The notes under the pieces are model-generated. The model made no database searches, had not been told where the DNA came from, and saw only the letters and a program-made list of their open reading frames with translations. Positions 26,620 to 35,437 of a stretch of 64,000 bases of DNA are shown in pieces (positions within the stretch are counted from its first letter, which is position 1; each line of letters starts with the position of its first letter). The position numbers were made by a program, and so were the translations under genes. This DNA is from Flavobacterium difficile. GTDB lineage: Bacteria > Bacteroidota > Bacteroidia > Flavobacteriales > Flavobacteriaceae. Location of the stretch: the NCBI RefSeq assembly GCF_011392115.1, contig NZ_JAAJBT010000002.1, forward strand, positions 1-64,000, given 5' to 3'.

Positions 26620-27612
26620 ATGAAAAAAATAGTTCTTTTCCAATTGGGCCTTTTGGCAATCGCTTGTGGTCCATCAAAAATGTTGCCTACTCCAGAAATA
26701 ATTGAAGAAGCACCAAAAAATAGTACTAAAGAGGTAACCGCCTTTGCTAAAGAAGAAAATGTTTCCAAAACGCTAAAATATTTAACTTCTGATGAATTAG
26801 AAGGAAGAAATTCTGGAAGTAAAGGCATTGAAAAAGCAGCTGTTTATTTGGAAAATATTTTAAAAGAAAACGGGATCAAACCGTATTTTAAATCGTACCG
26901 CGATACACTTTCGAACTATGAAAAAACATCTTACAATATTGTGGGTTATATAGAAGGTACAGATCCTGTTTTAAAAAATGAATTTGTAATTATAGGAGCG
27001 CATTACGATCATATTGGTAAAATCGCAGCTGTAAATGGTGATGATATTGGAAATGGTGCTAATGACAACGCAGCAGGTACAACATCAGTAACCGAAGTTG
27101 CTAAATATTTTGCTCAAGCTAAATCTAACAAAAGAAGTTTATTATTTGTGTTCTTTTCAGCTGAAGAAAAAGGTTTGTTGGGTTCTAAACATTTAGCCGC
27201 TAAATTGAAACAACAAAATATGAATTTGTATTTTATGTTCAATTACGAAATGGTGGGTGTGCCGATGCAAAATAGAGATATGCTAATGTATATCACTGGT
27301 TTTGGAAAAAGTAATATGGCTGCCAAAATGAATGAATATTCGGGAGATAAATTGGTAGGATATATTCCAGCAGAAACAAAATACATGTTGTTTAGAGCAT
27401 CTGATAATTTTCCTTTTTATGACGAATTTAATGTGCCTGCTCAAACGGTTTCGACTTTCGATTTTGAAAATTTTCAGTTTTACCACCAACCAGATGACGA
27501 ATTTGAATTGATGAACACCGCACATATTACAACTGTTGTAAATAAAACGATTCCTGTTTTAGAAAAAATGATGAATGCACCGACTAAAGAAATCAAATTA
27601 AATGAAAAATAA
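26620..27612 (+). CDS. M28-family zinc metallopeptidase, lipoprotein
   Basis: A 330-residue protein with a short lipoprotein signal peptide (LFQLGLLAIAC). The peptidase domain shows the zinc ligands of M28 aminopeptidases: IIGAHYDHIG, GANDNAAGTTSVTEVA (bridging Asp), FFSAEEKGLLGS (catalytic and metal Glu) and FQFYHQPDDEF with the final His. It should trim peptides outside the inner membrane. A PA-type insert is absent, so it is the short form. It overlaps the following SDR gene by 11 bases, which implies translational coupling. Confidence 0.88.
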   Translation: MKKIVLFQLGLLAIACGPSKMLPTPEIIEEAPKNSTKEVTAFAKEENVSKTLKYLTSDELEGRNSGSKGIEKAAVYLENILKENGIKPYFKSYRDTLSNYEKTSYNIVGYIEGTDPVLKNEFVIIGAHYDHIGKIAAVNGDDIGNGANDNAAGTTSVTEVAKYFAQAKSNKRSLLFVFFSAEEKGLLGSKHLAAKLKQQNMNLYFMFNYEMVGVPMQNRDMLMYITGFGKSNMAAKMNEYSGDKLVGYIPAETKYMLFRASDNFPFYDEFNVPAQTVSTFDFENFQFYHQPDDEFELMNTAHITTVVNKTIPVLEKMMNAPTKEIKLNEK

Positions 27613-28285
27613 AAATATAATAATTACAGGAACTTCTCGCGGAATTGGTTACGAAATGGCTTTGCAGTTTGCTAATGCTGGTTATAATGTTTTAGCAATT
27701 TCAAGAAAAACACCTCAAACTTTAATCGATCACGAAAATATTACCTGTTTGCCAATAGATATTTCAGATGAAAATCAATTGCAACAAGTAGGAGATTTTG
27801 TGGAGAAAACTTGGAAGAAAGTAGATGTGCTACTTCACAATGCGGGCGCTTTATTGCATAAGAATTTTACAGAAATTACCACACAAGAATTTCAAAATAT
27901 CTATAAAGTAAATGTTTTTGCTGTAGCCGAATTAACCAAAATCTGTATTCCATTTATGGAAAAAGGAAGTCATGTCGTAACCATAAGTTCAATGGGCGGC
28001 ATTCAAGGCAGTATGAAATTTGCCGGACTTTCTGCTTACAGTTCAAGCAAAGGCGCAGTCATTACCTTATCAGAATTATTGGCTGAAGAATACAAAGAAA
28101 ACGGAATCGCTTTCAATGTTTTAGCCTTAGGTTCTGTAAATACTGAAATGTTACAAGAAGCTTTTCCTGGTTACGAAGCACCACTTTCAGCTAAAGAAAT
28201 GGCCGATTATATTTATAACTTCGCTTTAACTGGGAATAAGTATTACAACGGAAAAGTATTGCAAGTGAGTTCTACAACGCCATAA
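27602..28285 (+). CDS. Short-chain dehydrogenase/reductase
   Basis: A 227-residue SDR with the cofactor motif TGTSRGIGYEMA, the structural NAG motif (LHNAGALLHKN), catalytic Ser in ISSMGG and the YSSSKGA catalytic Tyr/Lys. NAD(P)H-dependent oxidation or reduction of an unknown alcohol or ketone is expected. The ATG at 27602 overlaps the end of the peptidase gene. The C-terminus is slightly shorter than the 250-residue norm. Confidence 0.85.
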   Translation: MKNKNIIITGTSRGIGYEMALQFANAGYNVLAISRKTPQTLIDHENITCLPIDISDENQLQQVGDFVEKTWKKVDVLLHNAGALLHKNFTEITTQEFQNIYKVNVFAVAELTKICIPFMEKGSHVVTISSMGGIQGSMKFAGLSAYSSSKGAVITLSELLAEEYKENGIAFNVLALGSVNTEMLQEAFPGYEAPLSAKEMADYIYNFALTGNKYYNGKVLQVSSTTP

Positions 28286-28328
28286 TTGAAATGTACGATA
28301 AAATTTGACAACTGGAAATCATAAATTA

Positions 28329-28931
28329 ATGTCAGAAGTTTTACAAAAATATTTGCCAGAACACGCAGTTGAAGCTGTTTTCGAACTGATAAAAGCCAAT
28401 CACGTACATTTGAAGATTGTAAATGAGCGACAAACGCGTCATGGCGATTATCGAAGACATCCAGACGGGTTTCATCAAATTACAGTCAATGCCAATTTGA
28501 ATAAATACCGATTTTTAATGACATTAGTTCATGAAATTGCACATTTGGTAGCTTTTGAAAAATATGGTAGAAACATTTTACCACACGGAACCGAATGGAA
28601 AATTACCTTTCAACATTTAATGATTCCGTTTATTCGCCCTGAAATTTTTCCACATCAAATTTTACCTTTAATGGCAAGGCATTTTAGAAATCCGAAAGCG
28701 AGTTCTGATACGGATGCGACTTTATCTTTAGCATTAAAACAATTTGATGAAAGAAATACAGAGAATAATTATATCTTTGAAATTCCTTTCGGAAGTGTTT
28801 TTCGAATTAAAAATGGAAAGGTTTTTAAAAAAATAGCCTTGCGTGTCAAACGATACGAATGTTTAGAAATGAGTACAGGTCGCATGTTCTTGTTTCAACC
28901 TAATGCAGAAGTAGAAGTAATTTCAAATTAA
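28329..28931 (+). CDS. SprT-like zinc metalloprotease domain protein
   Basis: A 200-residue protein with HEIAHL (catalytic zinc helix: two His and Glu) followed by HGTEWKITFQHLM, which supplies the third ligand as in SprT/Spartan folds. The C-terminal half has no CxxC zinc ribbon. SprT-like proteins are presumed DNA- or protein-crosslink proteases, but the bacterial role is poorly known. The ATG at 28329 was chosen; a TTG 24 bases earlier would add eight residues with no family support. It lies 16 bases before manC. Confidence 0.8.
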   Translation: MSEVLQKYLPEHAVEAVFELIKANHVHLKIVNERQTRHGDYRRHPDGFHQITVNANLNKYRFLMTLVHEIAHLVAFEKYGRNILPHGTEWKITFQHLMIPFIRPEIFPHQILPLMARHFRNPKASSDTDATLSLALKQFDERNTENNYIFEIPFGSVFRIKNGKVFKKIALRVKRYECLEMSTGRMFLFQPNAEVEVISN

Positions 28932-28947
28932 AGAAATTCAAAATAAA

Positions 28948-30006
28948 ATGAATAAAAATTATTACGCCATATTAATGGCAGGTGGAGTAGGATCTAGGTT
29001 TTGGCCAGTAAGTACCGCTGAGTATCCAAAGCAATTTCATGATATGTTAGGAACTGGCGAAACGCTAATTCAGAAAACGTTTAGTCGTTTGTCGCAAATT
29101 ATTCCAAAAGAAAATATTTTAATTCTTACCAATGAGAGTTATAACGATATTGTTTTAGAACAATTGCCTTCTGTAACTCAGGAGCAAGTGATTTTAGAAC
29201 CAGCCATGCGAAATACGGCGCCTTGTATTTTATATGCTTCTTTAAAAATTAAAAAACAAAATCCAGATGCTTTAATTTTAGTTGCACCAAGTGACCATTG
29301 GATTGAAGACGAAATGCAATTTGCTGCGAATTTAAAACAATCTTTCAATTATTGTGAAACACAAGATACTTTGATGACTTTAGGGATTTTGCCAACTTTC
29401 CCTAATACAGGTTATGGATATATTGAGTACGATAAATTAGATTCTAGATTAATAAAAAAAGTAGCACAATTCAGAGAAAAACCAGATTATAAAACGGCTC
29501 AAAAATTCATTCAAAGTAGAAATTTCTTGTGGAATGCCGGAATATTTATTTGGAGTGTAAAATCTATTGTAGCTGCTTTTGAACGTTTTCAACCAGAAAT
29601 GTACGCCCACTTTTTAAAGGGATTTGACGCTTATAACACCACTGAAGAAAAAGCTTTTATTGCTGAAAATTATCCATTAGCTGAAAACATTTCCATTGAT
29701 TATGCGATTTTAGAAAAAGCTCAAAATGTTTTCGTATTGTCAGCTACTTTTGATTGGAACGATTTAGGAACTTGGGGTTCCTTATACGATAAATTAGATA
29801 AAGACGAATCGAATAATGCTATCGTTAATGCTAATGTGTTTTTAGAGAATGCCACAAATAACATCATCCGAACCGAAGGTAAAAAGCTAGTCGTAATTGA
29901 CGGTTTGAAAGATTATATCATAGTAGACAAACAAGATGTATTGTTTATTTATCCAAAAGCAAAAGAACAAGATATTAAGAAAATTGTAGGAAAATTAAAT
30001 TTATAA
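28948..30006 (+). CDS. manC: Mannose-1-phosphate guanylyltransferase
   Basis: A 352-residue nucleotidyltransferase making GDP-mannose from mannose-1-phosphate and GTP. The start MAGGVGSRFWPVSTAEYPKQF is the pyrophosphorylase signature with the activating Lys. It also shows LVAPSDHWI (metal Asp), FREKPD, LWNAGIFIW and DWNDLGTWGSLYD. The isomerase domain of bifunctional ManC/AlgA is absent, so it is the single-function form. GDP-mannose feeds mannose and fucose glycans, so it may serve the polysaccharide cluster 8 kb downstream even though it is not adjacent. Confidence 0.93.
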   Translation: MNKNYYAILMAGGVGSRFWPVSTAEYPKQFHDMLGTGETLIQKTFSRLSQIIPKENILILTNESYNDIVLEQLPSVTQEQVILEPAMRNTAPCILYASLKIKKQNPDALILVAPSDHWIEDEMQFAANLKQSFNYCETQDTLMTLGILPTFPNTGYGYIEYDKLDSRLIKKVAQFREKPDYKTAQKFIQSRNFLWNAGIFIWSVKSIVAAFERFQPEMYAHFLKGFDAYNTTEEKAFIAENYPLAENISIDYAILEKAQNVFVLSATFDWNDLGTWGSLYDKLDKDESNNAIVNANVFLENATNNIIRTEGKKLVVIDGLKDYIIVDKQDVLFIYPKAKEQDIKKIVGKLNL

Positions 30007-30044
30007 TAATCTTTTTTCAAAATCGAGTTCTGAATCTCAATAAA

Positions 30045-30085
30045 AAATCCCAAATTCCTTTCATTAAAATTGGAATTTGGGATTT
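30045..30085. terminator. Bidirectional terminator after manC
   Basis: AAATCCCAAATTCC (30045-30058) pairs with GGAATTTGGGATTT (30072-30085), a 14-bp stem between convergent genes. The stem sequence is almost that of the yajC/pepT terminator. Confidence 0.8.
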
Positions 30086-30107
30086 ATAATTTTATTTATT
30101 TTTTATA

Positions 30108-30479
30108 CTAAGCTTCTGCAGAAGGAGTTTCTTCCGTTTTATCACCAGTAACATCTTCCACTTTAGCCTCTACTGTATCTACAATTTCAGTAATTTTTTC
30201 TTTGGCTACAGTAGCTTTTTCTTCTGCCCAATCGGTAGCTTCAGAAAGTTTGTCTTTTGCAGTATCCACAAATTGTGAAACTTGTTCCGGCACACCCATT
30301 TCTTCTAATTTCGCAGAAGCTGTTTCTGCAACTTCTTCTACTTTTTCTTTTACATCCGCTACAACTTCTGTGGCTTTGTCCATCGCTTGGTCTGCAAATT
30401 CTGAAATATTTTCACTTGCACTTTCTGCTGTTTGTTTAGCTTTTCCAAATAAAGAGCTAAAAAAATTTGATAATCCCAT
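30108..30479 (-). CDS. Small Ala/Glu/Lys-rich amphipathic helical protein
   Basis: A 123-residue protein of low complexity. After a short hydrophobic start (MGLSNFFSSLFGKAKQ) it consists of repeated amphipathic 11-residue-like helical units rich in Ala, Glu, Lys, Val and Asp (DQAMDKATEVVADVKEKVEEVAETASAKLEE). This resembles YtxH, apolipoprotein-like and LEA-type stress proteins. Such proteins may coat membranes or protect cells in stress, but no function can be assigned. The coding frame is strongly biased and has a clean ATG. It is a single-gene unit with a shared terminator. Confidence 0.75.
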   Translation of the reverse strand: MGLSNFFSSLFGKAKQTAESASENISEFADQAMDKATEVVADVKEKVEEVAETASAKLEEMGVPEQVSQFVDTAKDKLSEATDWAEEKATVAKEKITEIVDTVEAKVEDVTGDKTEETPSAEA

Positions 30480-30607
30480 GATAATTAAATTTTTAGTTTT
30501 CTCAAAGATAAAAGATTAGTAATCAATATGCAACATAAAATTTTTTGGAGCCTAAAATTAATAATTTGCTAACAATGGAAGAATTAATGTAAAAGCAACT
30601 TTCAAAG

Positions 30608-30638
30608 TTTCGCAATCGTTTTCATTTTTCTATATTTG
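30608..30638 (+). promoter_or_regulatory. Promoter of the arginase-ctlX unit
   Basis: TTTC (30608-30611), 19 bases, then TATATTTG (30631-30638), 23 bases before the arginase ATG. Confidence 0.6.
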
Positions 30639-30660
30639 TAATCTATCAACTAAAAAAATT

Positions 30661-31614
30661 ATGAGTCGAGATATAGTATTTTTAATTAATAATTCCGAAA
30701 TCACAGCTGGAACGAGAGGTGCATCATTAGGTCCGATTGCTGTTTTTACAGCAGCCAGGAAAAATAATAAAACTTTTTTTGCAAAGTATCCAATAGAAAA
30801 TATAGTTGAAGTAAATCATCTTTTAGATCAAACTACCAGATTCCAATATGCCAAACGTATTGATGGTTTATTAGATGTTTATACCGATTTAAATCAAAAA
30901 GTTTCAACAGCATTATTACAACAAAAATTTCCATTGTTACTTGCGGCTGATCATGGTTCTGCTGGTGGAACTATTGCTGGAATTAAAACAGCTTACCCGA
31001 ATCAAAGAATAGGCATCGTTTGGATTGATGCTCACGCAGACATTCATACACCTTATACAACTCCATCTGGGAATTTACACGGTATGCCTTTAGCTACTGT
31101 TTTAAATGAAGACAATATATCATGTAAAGTGAATGATTTGTCAGAAGAAACCATAACGTATTGGAATAAACTAAAAGAAGTAGGCGGAATTAGTCCTAAA
31201 GCCTTGCCAGAAGATGTTGTGTATATTGCAGTTAGAGATACTGAAGAGCAAGAAAATAAAATTATGGAACGACTTCAAATTAAAAACTATCCAGTTGATG
31301 AGGTGCGTTCGAAAGGTGTGACCACTATTATTAATGAAATAGAAACTAAGTTGAGTGCTTGCGATCTTATTTATGTTTCTTTCGATGTAGATTCAATGGA
31401 TCCAGAATTAACCTCTCATGGAACGGGTACACCTGTTAAAAACGGTTTAAAACCTGAAGAGGCACAAGCTATTTTAACTTTGTTAGCGAAAAACAAAAAA
31501 ACCGTTTGTATGGAATTTGTAGAAGTTAATCCGTGTTTAGATGAAAAAGTAAATACGATGGCAGAAGTTACCCTTTCTTTAGTAGAGTCGGTAGTAGATG
31601 CTTTAACAAAATAA
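30661..31614 (+). CDS. Arginase
   Basis: A 317-residue ureohydrolase. The manganese-binding motifs are visible: AADHGSAGGT (a variant of GGDHS), WIDAHADIHTP and SFDVDSMDPEL, plus the C-terminal EFVEVNP. It hydrolyses arginine to ornithine and urea; agmatinase or formiminoglutamase would be alternatives, but the NLHGMPLA and TGTPVKNGL segments fit arginase. It lies 36 bases before ctlX, another ornithine-producing enzyme, so the pair looks like an arginine/citrulline breakdown unit. Confidence 0.88.
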   Translation: MSRDIVFLINNSEITAGTRGASLGPIAVFTAARKNNKTFFAKYPIENIVEVNHLLDQTTRFQYAKRIDGLLDVYTDLNQKVSTALLQQKFPLLLAADHGSAGGTIAGIKTAYPNQRIGIVWIDAHADIHTPYTTPSGNLHGMPLATVLNEDNISCKVNDLSEETITYWNKLKEVGGISPKALPEDVVYIAVRDTEEQENKIMERLQIKNYPVDEVRSKGVTTIINEIETKLSACDLIYVSFDVDSMDPELTSHGTGTPVKNGLKPEEAQAILTLLAKNKKTVCMEFVEVNPCLDEKVNTMAEVTLSLVESVVDALTK

Positions 31615-31650
31615 TTTTTGAAATTCAAATCATAAATCCTAATTATACTT

Positions 31651-32589
31651 ATGAGACAAACCACAAACACCATATTAATGATTCGTCCTGTGGCGTTTCG
31701 TAGAAATGAAGAAACGGCTGTGAACAACTATTACCAAAAAGTTTTAGATGATGTAACACCAGAAACCATAAATTTCAAAGCAGTTCAAGAATTTGATGCT
31801 TTCGTAGAAAAACTAAAACATGTTGGTGTAAATGTAATTGTAATTCAAGATAAAAAAGAACCAGATACGCCAGATAGTATTTTTCCTAACAATTGGATTT
31901 CATTTCATGAAACGGGTGATGTAGCTTTATATCCCATGTTTGCTGAAAACAGAAGATTAGAAAGAAGAGAAGATATTTTAGATGTTTTAGAAGACAAAGG
32001 TTTCGAAATCACTGAAATTATGGATTATACTTCTGCTGAAGAAGATACTATTTATTTAGAAGGCACAGGAAGTTTAATTTTAGATAGAGAATTCAATAAA
32101 GCCTATTGTGCACTTTCTCCAAGATCGGATGAAGAATTAATGATTGAGTTTTGCGAAGATTTTGACATGTCGCCAATTATCTTCGAAGCGTTTCAAACGG
32201 TTGATGGAGAGAGAAAAGCGATTTATCACACCAATGTTATGATGTGCATCGCAGAAACATTCGCCGTAATTTGTGCAGATTGTATCGATGATAAGAAAGA
32301 ACGCAAAATGGTTTTAGAAAACTTAAAAGCGGATGGAAAAGAAATTATCTTAATCACAGAAGAGCAAGTGAATAATTTCGCTGGAAATATGTTACAAGTT
32401 CGTGGGAAAGATGACAAACGTTATTTAGTGATGAGCAATTCGGCTTATCAAAGTTTAACCAAAGCACAGATTGATAAAATTGAAAAACACTGTGAAATTT
32501 TACAAGTAAGTTTAGACATTATCGAAGCTTGTGGAGGTGGAAGCGCGCGTTGTATGATGGCTGAAGTTTTCTTACCGAAAGTAGAATAA
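31651..32589 (+). CDS. ctlX: Citrulline utilization hydrolase CtlX-like
   Basis: A 312-residue guanidino-group-modifying (amidinotransferase-fold) hydrolase. Visible elements: FPNNWISFHETG, EGTGSLILD, the catalytic histidine in IYHTNVMMCI and the catalytic cysteine in GGGSARCMMAEV near the C-terminus. The overall pattern matches CtlX, which hydrolyses citrulline to ornithine. Arginine deiminase or dimethylargininase would be the alternatives, but the length and the RPVAFRRNEETAVNN start fit CtlX. It is co-directional with the arginase gene and ends at a terminator. Confidence 0.85.
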   Translation: MRQTTNTILMIRPVAFRRNEETAVNNYYQKVLDDVTPETINFKAVQEFDAFVEKLKHVGVNVIVIQDKKEPDTPDSIFPNNWISFHETGDVALYPMFAENRRLERREDILDVLEDKGFEITEIMDYTSAEEDTIYLEGTGSLILDREFNKAYCALSPRSDEELMIEFCEDFDMSPIIFEAFQTVDGERKAIYHTNVMMCIAETFAVICADCIDDKKERKMVLENLKADGKEIILITEEQVNNFAGNMLQVRGKDDKRYLVMSNSAYQSLTKAQIDKIEKHCEILQVSLDIIEACGGGSARCMMAEVFLPKVE

Positions 32590-32608
32590 TATAAAATATA
32601 GATTAAAA

Positions 32609-32639
32609 AAATCCCGACTTCTAATTGAAATCGGGATTT
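32609..32639. terminator. Terminator after ctlX
   Basis: AAATCCCGA (32609-32617) pairs with TCGGGATTT (32631-32639), with A-run before and T-run after. It serves both convergent genes. Confidence 0.85.
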
Positions 32640-32641
32640 TT

Positions 32642-34081
32642 TTATTTTTGATTCGTTTTAAATTTGGAAATATTTTTTATCATGCCATCGAAAATAAAAA
32701 AGTGAAAAGGTAACATGGCATACCAATACAATCTTCCCCAAATACCATGTGGTCTAAACGTAGCAGTTTGATGTAACGTATTGGTTTTGTCAATTCTAAA
32801 TTCTAGCCAAGCTTCACCGGGAACTTTCATTTCTGCAAATAATAATAAACGTTTATTTGCTTTATCTGCCAATAAAACACGCCAAAAATCTAAGGCATCA
32901 CCATTATCTAAATGCGTGGGATGTGTTCTTCCTCTTCTAATCCCAATTCCTCCAAACGCTTTGTCTAAAATGCCGCGAATGTTCCATATCCAAGTGGCAT
33001 AATACCAACCGCGATTGCCTCCAATAGACCAAATATTCTCTAAAGTTTGTGTAGCATCTGAAATTTTTATTCTCTTTTTGTCTTTAAAACACCCGTATTT
33101 CGGAATTTGAATGTAATTGGAAAGCGGCTGATTCAATCGGCTACTAGTTAAACTATCTTTCCAACTTGAAAGCACAGAATTTTGTTCGATTTTATCAAAA
33201 GCTAATTGTATGGCTTCTCTATAAGTTGTGCCCTCAAACGGAATAATTTTTTTAATTTCTGAATCTTTTGCAATCACTTCGACTTTCAAACTATTGATTA
33301 AATTTACTGCTAAATAGTAAGAAGTTGAGGTGACGAAAAATAACCAATACGAGGACAATCTAGGAGTCATCAAAGGGAAATTATACACTTTTAGTTTTAA
33401 GTTTCTAACTTCCGCATATTGTTCCATTAATTGTTTGTACGTTAAAATGTTTGGCCCGGCAATATCAAAAGATTTGTTATAGGTTTTCGAATTGTTTATC
33501 ACACCAGTTAAATAACGTAAAACATCTCTAATTGCAATGGGATGCGTTCGAGTTAAAACCCATTTTGGAGCGATCATTATCGGAAGTTTTTCACATAAGT
33601 CTCGAATGATTTCAAAAGAAGAACTTCCAGATCCTACAATGATTCCAGCTCGTAAAACGGTTAAATTATAACTTCCAGAAAACAGGATATGTTCTACATT
33701 TAAACGCGATTGTAAATGTTTGGATAACGAATTATTATTAACAATTCCACTTAAATAAATAACTTGTTTAATAGGAGAATCTGCAACATATTTATTAAAA
33801 ATTTTAGCAGAAGTTTTTTCTAATTCATCAAAGTCGCCAATGGAGGTCGACATAGAATGAATCATGTAATAAGCAATATCAACATCTTTTAGAACGGCTG
33901 TGGCTTCATAAGGTTTCGTGAAATCAACTTCCCAAATAGATATTTTTTGCAACGTTTCGTCGTCTAGTCCTAATCGGTTTTTGTCTCTAACTGCGCACAC
34001 CACATCATAACCTAATTGTAAAAGCTCAGGTAATAAACGTCTGGCTACATAGCCGTTTGCTCCAGTTAGTAATATCTTCAT
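32642..34081 (-). CDS. NAD(P)-binding protein with DUF2867 domain
   Basis: A 479-residue two-domain protein. Residues 1 to about 290 form an atypical SDR (ILLTGANGYVARRLLPELL, YYMIHSM, VIYLSGIV, VLRAGIIVGSGSSSFEIIRDLCEKLP). The C-terminal part (about 320-470) is DUF2867 (GCFKDKKRI ... IWSIGGNRGWYYATWIWNIRG ... WRVLLADKANKRLLLFAEMKVPGEAWLEF). This fusion is widespread; its function is unknown to me, with a redox or epimerase role on a hydrophobic substrate only a guess. It is a single-gene unit. Confidence 0.82.
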   Translation of the reverse strand: MKILLTGANGYVARRLLPELLQLGYDVVCAVRDKNRLGLDDETLQKISIWEVDFTKPYEATAVLKDVDIAYYMIHSMSTSIGDFDELEKTSAKIFNKYVADSPIKQVIYLSGIVNNNSLSKHLQSRLNVEHILFSGSYNLTVLRAGIIVGSGSSSFEIIRDLCEKLPIMIAPKWVLTRTHPIAIRDVLRYLTGVINNSKTYNKSFDIAGPNILTYKQLMEQYAEVRNLKLKVYNFPLMTPRLSSYWLFFVTSTSYYLAVNLINSLKVEVIAKDSEIKKIIPFEGTTYREAIQLAFDKIEQNSVLSSWKDSLTSSRLNQPLSNYIQIPKYGCFKDKKRIKISDATQTLENIWSIGGNRGWYYATWIWNIRGILDKAFGGIGIRRGRTHPTHLDNGDALDFWRVLLADKANKRLLLFAEMKVPGEAWLEFRIDKTNTLHQTATFRPHGIWGRLYWYAMLPFHFFIFDGMIKNISKFKTNQK

Positions 34082-34171
34082 GAGAAATTTTTATATGAAG
34101 ATACAAAAAAACAGCTAGTTTTAAAACAAACAAAAGTTAAAGTTAATCGGTTAATGAATTGAAATTCAGTA

Positions 34172-34813
34172 TTAAATTCCTCTGATGATACTTAAAGTAG
34201 CACTAATGATATATTGAATTCCGATTGCAATTGTTAAAAACCCAATGATTCTTGAAATGGCCACAATTCCAGAAGAACCTAATATTTTGGCTAAATAATG
34301 TGCGCTTCTTAATACCAAATAAATCAGAGCAGCAACAGCCAAAATGGCAACACAAGAAAATAAAATTTCTGAACTGGTAATTTTGTTACCTGATTCACTT
34401 AATTCTTGATAATAGGCAATTAATAACGAAATAGAACCTGGACCAGCTAACATGGGCATTGCTAAAGGTGTCAATGCGATATGCTGTCGCGTTTCTACTT
34501 CTTTTTGTACTTTTTTATTGATTCCTTTATTCTTACTAAAATTTCCATTCAATAAAGAAAAACCGGAACTAGCAATAATAATTCCTCCAGCAATACGTAA
34601 AGCGGTAATTGTTATACCGAAAAATTCTAAAACATATTGACCAACAAAAAAAGAAATTAACAAGATAATGCAAACGTTGATTGAAGTAATAAGCGAAGTT
34701 TTTGAACGTTCCGCTGAAGTGTAGCCTTGAGTTAATCCCACAAAAATAGGAACAGTTCCAATCGGATTTAAAACGGAAAATAAAGCGGCAAATAAATAAA
34801 TAAAAATGTCCAT
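34172..34813 (-). CDS. MarC-family membrane protein
   Basis: A 213-residue inner-membrane protein with six predicted helices. It shows the family start (FIYLFAALFSVLNPIGTVPIFVGLT) and the second-half motif ALTPLAMPMLAGPGSISLL, the signature of the MarC/UPF0056 family. Despite the name, MarC is not shown to affect antibiotic resistance and no substrate is established. A TATATTTG promoter box lies at 34823-34830 on the minus strand, close to the ATG. Confidence 0.88.
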   Translation of the reverse strand: MDIFIYLFAALFSVLNPIGTVPIFVGLTQGYTSAERSKTSLITSINVCIILLISFFVGQYVLEFFGITITALRIAGGIIIASSGFSLLNGNFSKNKGINKKVQKEVETRQHIALTPLAMPMLAGPGSISLLIAYYQELSESGNKITSSEILFSCVAILAVAALIYLVLRSAHYLAKILGSSGIVAISRIIGFLTIAIGIQYIISATLSIIRGI

Positions 34814-34822
34814 AGTTTTTTT

Positions 34823-34830
34823 GCAAATAT
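34823..34830 (-). promoter_or_regulatory. Promoter -7 box of the marC-like gene
   Basis: The minus strand reads TATATTTG about 10 bases before the start codon at 34813, so the leader must be very short. Confidence 0.45.
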
Positions 34831-35011
34831 ATCTTGTTATCCAAAGATAGAATTTAAAATAGAATTATTTAAATGTAAATTAAAAAACATTTAGTAATTT
34901 AGATAAAAATAAAACAGATTTTTGCCTCGAATTTTCGAATACTATGAAGGTTGTTTTCGATGAGTTTAATAATTCGTGACTAAAATTATCAAAACTAAAA
35001 ATAAAATAAAC

Positions 35012-35368
35012 ATGAAAACTCTAGTATTAGGCGCAACCACAAACAAAGAACGATATGCATATAAAGCGATTCATAGTCTAATCGATAAAAGTCATCAAGT
35101 TGTAGCTATTGGTACAAAAGAAGGAATGGCCTTAGATGTGAAAATTGAAACCACAAAAATACCTTTCAACAGAGTTGATACGGTTACATTATATCTAAAT
35201 CCGAAAAACCAACAAGAATATTACGACTATATTATTTCTTTACAACCTAGACGTGTAATTTTTAATCCAGGAACCGAAAATCCTGAATTTTACGAAATAT
35301 TGAAACAGAATAATGTTGAGTTTGAAGTGGCTTGTACTTTGGTTTTGTTAGCTACAAATCAGTATTAA
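35012..35368 (+). CDS. CoA-binding domain protein
   Basis: A 118-residue Rossmann-like protein (TLVLGATTNKERYAYKAIHSL ... VVAIGTKEG ... VDTVTLYLNPKNQQEYYDYIISLQPRRVIFNPGTENPEF) of the YccU/CoA-binding family. Single-domain members bind CoA or nucleotides, but their role is not established. The ATG at 35012 was chosen because the family begins with this motif; a GTG at 34976 adds only unrelated residues. It is followed immediately by four AGTAAAA heptamers. Confidence 0.82.
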   Translation: MKTLVLGATTNKERYAYKAIHSLIDKSHQVVAIGTKEGMALDVKIETTKIPFNRVDTVTLYLNPKNQQEYYDYIISLQPRRVIFNPGTENPEFYEILKQNNVEFEVACTLVLLATNQY

Positions 35369-35373
35369 TCGAA

Positions 35374-35437
35374 AGTAAAAAGTAAAAAGTAAAAAGTAAA
35401 AATAGTATTTTTTAAGTTCAATATTTAGCTTTTTACT
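35374..35437. repeat. Four AGTAAAA heptamers with one inverted copy
   Basis: AGTAAAA occurs four times in perfect phase (35374-35401). After about 29 bases an inverted copy TTTTACT follows at 35431-35437, inside the last codons of the convergent symporter gene. The pair can fold into a long A/U hairpin and may act as a terminator. AGTAAAA is also a member of the heptamer arrays in the polysaccharide cluster, so this is a miniature of the same array-plus-inverted-end layout. Confidence 0.65.
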
